Shown here in pieces: positions 57,742 through 64,000 of a stretch of 64,000 nt of DNA. Under the pieces are notes generated by a model, which worked only from the letters and a program-made list of their open reading frames with translations, had not been told where the DNA came from and searched no databases. Every line of letters begins with the position of its first letter. Within the stretch, counting starts at the first letter, position 1. Both the position numbers and the translations under genes were made by a program. Source of the DNA: Brevipalpus yothersi (lineage: Eukaryota > Arthropoda > Arachnida > Trombidiformes > Tenuipalpidae); contig QZCP01000168.1 in NCBI GenBank assembly GCA_003956705.1, positions 155,301-219,300 on the forward strand, in the 5' to 3' direction.

Positions 57742-58093
57742 TTTTGTTTCATTCTCTTTTGATCTGTTTCTCATGACTGCCTGTGTTCCAATATTTTGTT
57801 CTGTTCAAAAATCTATTCATGGTTGTTGTCGTTAATGTCAGTGATGTTCACACATCTACAAACTATTCTTTTTTCCTCTCATCAACACCATCATCGATAA
57901 TCTTCACTCTATTCTTCATCTCTCTGTCTCTCCTCTCTCTTCTCTCTTCTTGATGCTCGAACACAAAATTGCTGGCTTCGAATGTTGTGTGAATAAACGA
58001 CAATAGAACAGTTCCTTCACGGTGAGAGTTGCTCAAGAGAAACAATTTTTAGATCCATCATAATCAGTGGTTTGTGAGCTGACAAGATTAAAA
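55872..58093. other. 2.2-kb intergenic between divergent genes
   Basis: Contains (CA)n tracts near 55,950-55,980 and 56,025-56,036, CT-rich blocks at 56,455-56,560 and the long CT tract with an assembly gap. ORFs here are low complexity or unsupported. Confidence 0.6.
57606..57738. repeat. (CT)n microsatellite with NNN gap
   Basis: About 130 bp of CT repeat, interrupted only by three unknown bases at 57,647-57,649. True length is therefore uncertain. Confidence 0.97.
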
Positions 58094-60215
58094 ATGTGGG
58101 CTGGTATTCAAGATGTTTCCTCAGCCGCTCTACTCAATATTCGAGATAACACCAATCAGCCAATGGGTCCAACGTCGAGACATGCTACATTGACAAGCCA
58201 TACTGTCACCGTAAGTTGATTAATATACATGTTAATTAGTTGATTTTTTGTCTTATTCACTTAAATTGGGTGTATTTTTACTTCTCCAAAATTATTCACT
58301 CCCCACTGTTTGTGCCAATCACTTGAACACATGATGGGAAAATTTTTTTCTGATGCTGGTTCCTCTTTTCTTCGCTTTTTTTCTGATAGACAGTCGATAA
58401 GCTTCCGGATAAAATTTTGCTCAAAATATTCTCATATTTGCCCCATCGTGAAATCGCAAGATTGGGTCGAGTCTGTCGAAAATGGCGTATAATTTCATGT
58501 GATTCTCGATTATGGTCTCTTGTGTCTTTGAGGCCGGAAATATCTGGCCTTCACATAACCAGCATGGAATCATTGTTGGCTTTGATTTCAATTCGTTTCG
58601 GTAAGTTATGAAGTTATGAAGTGATATGACCCAATCTGAATCCATCATCATGAATCCAGATTCTCTCACTGAACACTATAATTTTCTTCTTGATACAGGA
58701 CCATCGTTGAAGTATATTGAACTTCCAATGGAATTGATCACACACACAGTTCTTCATGAATTGGCCAACAAGTGTCCCAATTTGACTCATATGCTGCTGG
58801 ACTTTTCTACTGCAATGCAACTTCATGATTTCAATGATTTACACTCTTTTCCAACTAAATTGAAAACTATGTGCATCTGTTTGTCAGAGGTGATTTTTAT
58901 GGAAGGATTTATGCGAAAAATTTACAATTTTATCAACGGTCTAGAGGTGTTACATCTGATTGGTACCTATGAGAAAGCAGTTGATGAAGAGGAGGAGGAA
59001 ATTTATGAGGTGATAAATATTCACAAGTTGAAAAGTGCTGTTCCCAATCTTCGAATAGTCAATCTTTATGGAATCAATTTTGTAGATGATTCCCATGTTG
59101 AAGCATTCAGTAGCAATTGTATTCAATTGGAATGTTTATCTCTCAGTTTTTGTTCAAAATTTACCGGCAGTGTTCTTAAGCTACTTTTTCAGCGATGCAA
59201 ACGATTACAATGTCTTCTAATGCAACATACAGGTAATTATTGCTAATAAAATTTAAATTTTGATCAATTCAATACAAACATTCAATTTTTCTTCTCTCTA
59301 ATCAATTTTCAGGTCTCAGAGATGAACATGTTAGAGCAGTCGAATGGGAAAAGACCAATCTTTTGGAACTGGACATCACAGCAACCGAATTATCAACCGA
59401 GACTTTGATTGATTTGTTTTCACGTTTATCTAATCTCCGGTATTTGAGTGCGGGCCAGCAAGATGGCTTTAATGATGTTGTACTTCGAGAAATGATGGAG
59501 AGAGGAACATCAAAAAATTTGATTGCATTCGATGTCGACGGAAATGCTAATCTTTCGGAAGAAATTTTATTACAATTTTTAAAAGTTCAAGGGCCACATC
59601 TTCGTGGACTTCAATTATCTGGTATACCACATCTAACTGAACAATTTTGGACAACCGTCACACCTCTCATCAAAAATATCAAGTAATTATTTTAATTTTA
59701 TTTTTCCAAATTGCTAAAGCTTCGATTTGATATAATTTCTTGGAGAAAATCTCAACTGCAAAAAAAATTGATTCTGATGAGTTTTTAAGTTCCACAACCT
59801 GTTGAGCCAACCAATTTCATTCTAACTTTATTTAACTACTTCTATTTCTTATATTTTCTCTAGAATTCTAGTCATGGGAATGCCTGAAGGATGTTGCCAA
59901 AAAGTTCAATCAAAAATTCACATTGATTCTCTGATTGATGGTATTGCTACTAATTGCCCGAACATCGAGCGATTGGAAGCTCGCTGGGATGCTGAGACAC
60001 TTCGTTTCAGTGATCGAAGCAGCAAAGCTGTTGATTCAATACGATTGAGATGTCCAAAACTAGGCTGTTTGGTGTTAAGTGATGGAACTTACTTTGAAAT
60101 TGTGAAATCAAATTTTGAGCGAGCAGATCGACCAACAGTTGTGAGATCAACTGTAAATTGTAGAGTAACTCTAGCGTATTTGTTAAACTATTATAAGCAG
60201 ATAATCTTCAATTAA
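58094..60215 (+). CDS. F-box/leucine-rich-repeat protein, 527 aa
   Basis: Exons: 58,094-58,210; 58,390-58,600; 58,699-59,232; 59,313-59,682; 59,864-60,215 (phases 0,1,1,2; all GT-AG). The F-box starts at exon 2: LPDKILLKIFSYLPHREIAR ... VCRKWRIISCDSRLW (about residues 42-82). LRR-like repeats follow (CPNLTHMLL, LEVLHLIG, VPNLRIVNLYG, CIQLECLSLSFC, CKRLQCLLM, NLRYLSAG, HLRGLQLSG, CPNIERLEARW). Such proteins are substrate receptors of SCF ubiquitin ligases, binding SKP1 through the F-box. The C-terminus (FERADRPTVVRSTVNCRV, YYKQIIFN) looks like a conserved family-specific tail. I cannot name the FBXL orthologue or its substrate. Confidence 0.9.
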
Positions 60216-61564
60216 ATCACTCATCTGAAGTGATGCATTTATAATTAAACAATTTGTTGTTCTAGACAATAGATTAAGTTTGTTGAAGGGTTTAATTGGA
60301 TTCAAAAACAATCTAAGATTTGCTCAGATTCGATTGCAAAACATAGGATGTAAAATTCATCTGGATGTACTAACTAATTACCCTAGTATCAATTTGCTTC
60401 CCAACTGTCTTCAGTTCGATTGATTGAACCCGATAGCGTTAAAATTTTTCGATCCCTCTGAGATAGTTCAATTTATCATGAGCGATAGGAAACTGCCAAT
60501 ATTCTCATTAGGGCATTTTTAAGTCTCGTCGAATCGCTTATTTTGGCTTAATTTCAATAGAGCAAGTCGGCACCATTGGGACAATCAATAAAAACCAATG
60601 GCTTAGAACTTCTTGGTCAACAATGGTCACACCCAATTAGATTGAATGCTGATTGACATGGAAATGTCTTCGATCCACTACTTTCATCTCAAGAATCTCT
60701 CTTATTTGTTAATTCTTGAAACTCTGATTACATGACAGAATCTTTGAAAACCAGAAAAAATGTCATGAGTTATCCATCGACTCTAGAACCAACTTCTGTG
60801 TTTTCTTTACCTATGCACTGATATGTACATTCATCAGACTAACTCTAAAAATTCAGACCCACAGAAAATGTCGGTACCTGACACTACTGTACTAATCATT
60901 TTGCTGATTATTATCGATTGTTGTTAATATCTATCGAACATAATTTCGATAGAAAGCTGTAGAGATACCAGGAAGAGAGGAGTAACTAGTACATGATAAT
61001 TACTGTTCCAGAGGTTTGAACCTCTATTCGCATTTTTCTATTCAAAAGACTCATTCTATTCATCATGAGGAACATTTGAACAAATTCACATAGACGAAAC
61101 AGAAGAACGGGTCTGGCTTTGCTGAAAGCGAAGATTTTCGCTAATCTTACTCATTTTGATGAGCGTCCCACTATTGTGAAACTTTTCCAAACGAGCAAAT
61201 ATCTATAGAAAGATGACATTTTGTCAGTTATATAAAAAGTAATTGTTTGCGATGCACATTCAACCGGAAGCTCAGTCTGTCATGTTCATACTGTGTACAA
61301 TCATATAAAATTTCAAGGAGATTACTAACGAGATCCTCTTTTCCACCGATTTGAAAGCTCAGAATGGTTCCATCACATGAATAGAAGAAGATCGCATCGA
61401 TGCGCTCGAACGATCATCCATGGAGTAGATTTTGGGCATTCAAACAATCAAAATTTATTCATTGTTCATGATATCAGAACAGTTCTTAGAAAATCTCATC
61501 AAAATATTGCCAATCACTTATCATCCATCTCTCAAGTGTACCGATAGTGATCTATCATCTTGAA
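60216..61564. other. Intergenic, nothing recognised
   Basis: AT-rich; no domain-bearing ORF. Confidence 0.5.
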
Positions 61565-62099
61565 ATGATGCAGAGAACGGAAACTTTAATCCCCACCATA
61601 TTTCAGATAGTTTTGGTCCTACTTATCACCAGTGTTGGAGCAATTTTTTTTGCCCAGGTAAGAAGAAAATTTTTTCCATGTTACGAGATGTATTTAACTG
61701 ACTACCAAAATGATAGCAGAGATATACTCAACTATGCGTAAGGTCCGAGAAGGCCAGTATACAGGTATGTTACAAGATTCGGTGGACAAAAGATTGATGT
61801 TAATTTTTCAATCAATATTCTCTTCCAATTCAGAGTATGTGTGTTCTATGTGATGCTGATCAATTTAGTACTTTGGTAAGTACCGAATCAAGGAAGCAAA
61901 TAATCACACAAATAAGTTTCTAATTAATTAGCGTTTTCATTTCCCCTTTCAAGTCCTATGCTTGTACCCGACAAGTGAGTGTGAACATTTTTTATCAATT
62001 CTCGTTGTTTGAATTGATTTTTCTGATTTTATTTTAGTACATGGTGCCAGCGAATACCACTGAAGATCAGGCACATTGCCTGCTTACCACTTGCTTGAG
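61565..62099 (+). CDS. Possible small multi-exon membrane protein (tentative)
   Basis: An ATG at 61,565 opens 31 codons with a hydrophobic helix (FQIVLVLLITSVGAIFFAQ). They end exactly at a CAG/GTAAGA donor (61,657). Downstream lie short blocks with good borders: an acceptor near 61,835 with VCVFYVMLINLVL (hydrophobic) and donor GTAAGT at 61,877, then small exons near 61,955-61,975 and from about 62,039. This arrangement could encode a two-helix protein of under 100 residues. I recognise no family, the second exon has a poor acceptor, and phases could not be fixed uniquely. Confidence 0.2.
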
Positions 62100-63122
62100 G
62101 GTAAGATGACTGCTCATGTTGTGCTATTGTCCAGATTGTTAACTTCGTTGCTCAAAATAGCAAGTTCCCGGTCAACATGGGACAATTATTGGACGGAAAA
62201 AGAGAACAGCTGTCTCTTTGCAAAATTTGGTTGGACGCTTCGAAACTGTGATGATGGACGAAGATGATGATATCGAATGAAAAGATATACAGATATATGT
62301 GATTCAAGATTTATACGCGAAAAGTCTTGGAATGTAATTTACACGTTTTCAATAGTTTACAAGAAAAGCATTTTTGGAACGACGAATCAAGGAAAGAGAC
62401 GGAAAATAAGAGAGAACAAATTTTCAATAGAATTTATTTCATTATGCCATGATACTATGGAACAAACTAAGTCGAATTAAATTTTTGACGTTTTCTCTAA
62501 GATTTTGGAGAAGAAATGAAATTGATCAAAGTTTCTCAAGATTTTATACTAGCTGGTGAAATTTTTTCACAAGGAAAATTCTCAATAACATGGAACAAGA
62601 TCGATAGCTCATCAAGTTTCGAGTGTAAAATCATCTATCGAATAGAAGGAAATTGAACTAAAGATTCGATTACCAAATGTTGGAGAGAATTCACAAATTT
62701 CACTAGTTTAAGATATGAGAATAACTACAAAAATTAATCCTCTTCATTCCTCAATATTAACCTGTCCAGATTAAGTGAGGTGTTGAGCAGCCTAAGTCAA
62801 GATCACGACCAATCTCATTGGTCGTCCAATTTGATAAGGAAAGGTGTCACCAAGAACGTGACAAATATTGGGACCTTTCTCCAATTTATGACCCCTAGCT
62901 CACTATCCAGATAGCTAGAGGACTTGTTCTTATTGGACATTGGCTGACATTCAAGGACAGTAGCGAAGAGAAGGAAAGAGAGAGGATCTTAGCTAGAATT
63001 GACCTCCTGGGGGCTAATGCTTGTGGGCCTGCTTTTTCCTTCCAAATTCTCTAGCTCAGTCGTGTGACTGGTTGAGAGCTGACCAAGATAAGAGGGTTAA
63101 GTTTTGGGAGAGAGGAAGGGAG

Positions 63123-63158
<36 letters not shown>

Positions 63159-63791
63159 AAAGCAGATTCTAGGCGGGAAGAGGTCAGTGGAGTGAGATAT
63201 GGCCAACGGTCTAAACCTCGTGGTCAAGACAAGTATATAAGACCGGTCGATTTTTCTCTTCTCATCACATTCGTTATTATGGTATTGTATAGATCGCTAC
63301 AAGTCTCATTTTGTCACCACGCCGGATGGGTTGGGGTCTTGTCCATGTCCCAAATACCTCATGACTAGATCCACACTCATCCAGTGTGATTGACTCATAT
63401 CGCGATATTCATAAACTTATCCTTTTTGAAATATATCTCATGCTCTTTTGATCATCGTAATGGACATTCTTCTCGACAACAATCTCCCAAAACCTCGAGA
63501 GGACTATCAGATGGATGTTACCTCGGTCTCTGTTAATTGTACATTCTATTTCAGCACCGGGTAAACATTCGTCGGTTAGTTCTCGGAATCAAAACATCTC
63601 TCAACATTCAACTCAGCCACATCGTTATTCGTATTTGATAGTGGAAAAAGGGCAAAATTCATTTTTTCATCCCACTCTCGAGTGCCATCACCACAAAAAC
63701 CCAATTCTATTGATATCAATCGGTTTTTTTGCTAGGGAAGCTAACGACTATTGACCGTTCTTTATTGAATCTTACAGTGAACATAGCAAAG
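62100..63791. other. Non-coding with GA-rich tract
   Basis: A GAAA/GA microsatellite lies at about 63,117-63,157. A TATA-like element (AAGTATATAAG) is near 63,230. No supported gene. Confidence 0.5.
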
Positions 63792-63998
63792 TTACTCTTT
63801 GGAGATGTAATTCTCTGGTACCCTGACTGTCAAGTCATCTAAATTACCCCGAGAGATGACCGAAGCTGGTTTTACACGCTCCCTCAATGGATCTAGGGGA
63901 TTCTGGTACTCGAACTCTTTCGCCAGCTCTACCAAGGCTCTGAATGTTCTAGGTTCCCAGATAGCCAAGCATGAAAGAGCATAACGATCGAGCTCAAC
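63792..63998 (-). pseudogene. gag-like ORF open at the right edge
   Basis: On the minus strand, 68 codons are open from the window edge to TAA at 63,792-63,794 and contain LSCLAIWEPRTFRALVELAK, then FEYQNPLDPLRERVKP and a final VRVPENYIS. The charged, helical composition ('ELAKEFEYQ') resembles retroelement gag C-terminal parts, but no zinc knuckle or protease is visible. It could equally be the last exon of an unrelated gene. Confidence 0.3.
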
Positions 63999-64000
63999 TC

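Noticed and set aside
57552..57776. ORFs of Leu-Ser repeats
   Set aside because: They are translations of the (CT)n microsatellite, including the NNN gap.
63230..63300. TATA-like element and possible LTR promoter, also near 10,350
   Set aside because: No paired LTR, target duplication or downstream gag on the same strand was found.

Overview
This is eukaryotic, AT-rich, intron-containing DNA. Introns are short (about 70-140 bp) with GT-AG borders. Gene content (ABCA transporters, mitochondrial uS18 protein, CEP120, GlnRS, FAM136A, IMPase, a PGP-type HAD phosphatase, an F-box/LRR protein) is metazoan. Compact genes, many CT/GA microsatellites and the transposon mix suggest an arthropod, most likely an acariform mite; that taxon is my inference, not something the sequence proves.

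Region 1 (about 1-23,400) is a transposon graveyard. It holds remnants of a BEL/Pao-like pol, two IS630/mariner-type transposases, a pogo-like DDE transposase, a Polinton-like DNA polymerase B and an unassigned spliced ORF pair. Its centrepiece is a three-layer nest. A ~178-bp satellite-like array is interrupted by an LTR element (12,428-21,251, + strand, 347-bp LTRs, TGATA target duplication). That element is itself interrupted by a Ty3/gypsy element (14,484-18,966, - strand, 215-bp LTRs, CTTG target duplication). The inner element has gag, a perfect -1 frameshift heptamer at the gag-pol junction, and a pol in one frame apart from two stop codons. The outer element has a broken gag, no recognisable pol, acidic ORFs and a PDZ-like segment. 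A decayed homologue of that segment lies at about 2.57-2.82 kb.

Region 2 (23,413-40,026, - strand) is a tandem triplication of full-length ABCA transporters (1613, 1589 and 1630 residues) with the same five-exon structure. Their nucleotide-binding domains look homogenised while the membrane and extracellular parts have diverged.

Region 3 (40,905-60,215) is gene-dense host DNA. On the - strand are MRPS18A, CEP120, a short glutaminyl-tRNA synthetase, FAM136A and inositol monophosphatase. A PGP-type phosphatase (+), a Ser/Asn-rich zinc-ribbon protein (-) and a five-exon F-box/LRR protein (+) follow. These are housekeeping functions with no shared pathway. Exon borders were placed by GT-AG rules, phase and protein homology remembered from the families.

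Region 4 (60,216-64,000) is mostly non-coding. It ends in a gag-like ORF on the - strand that runs off the right edge.
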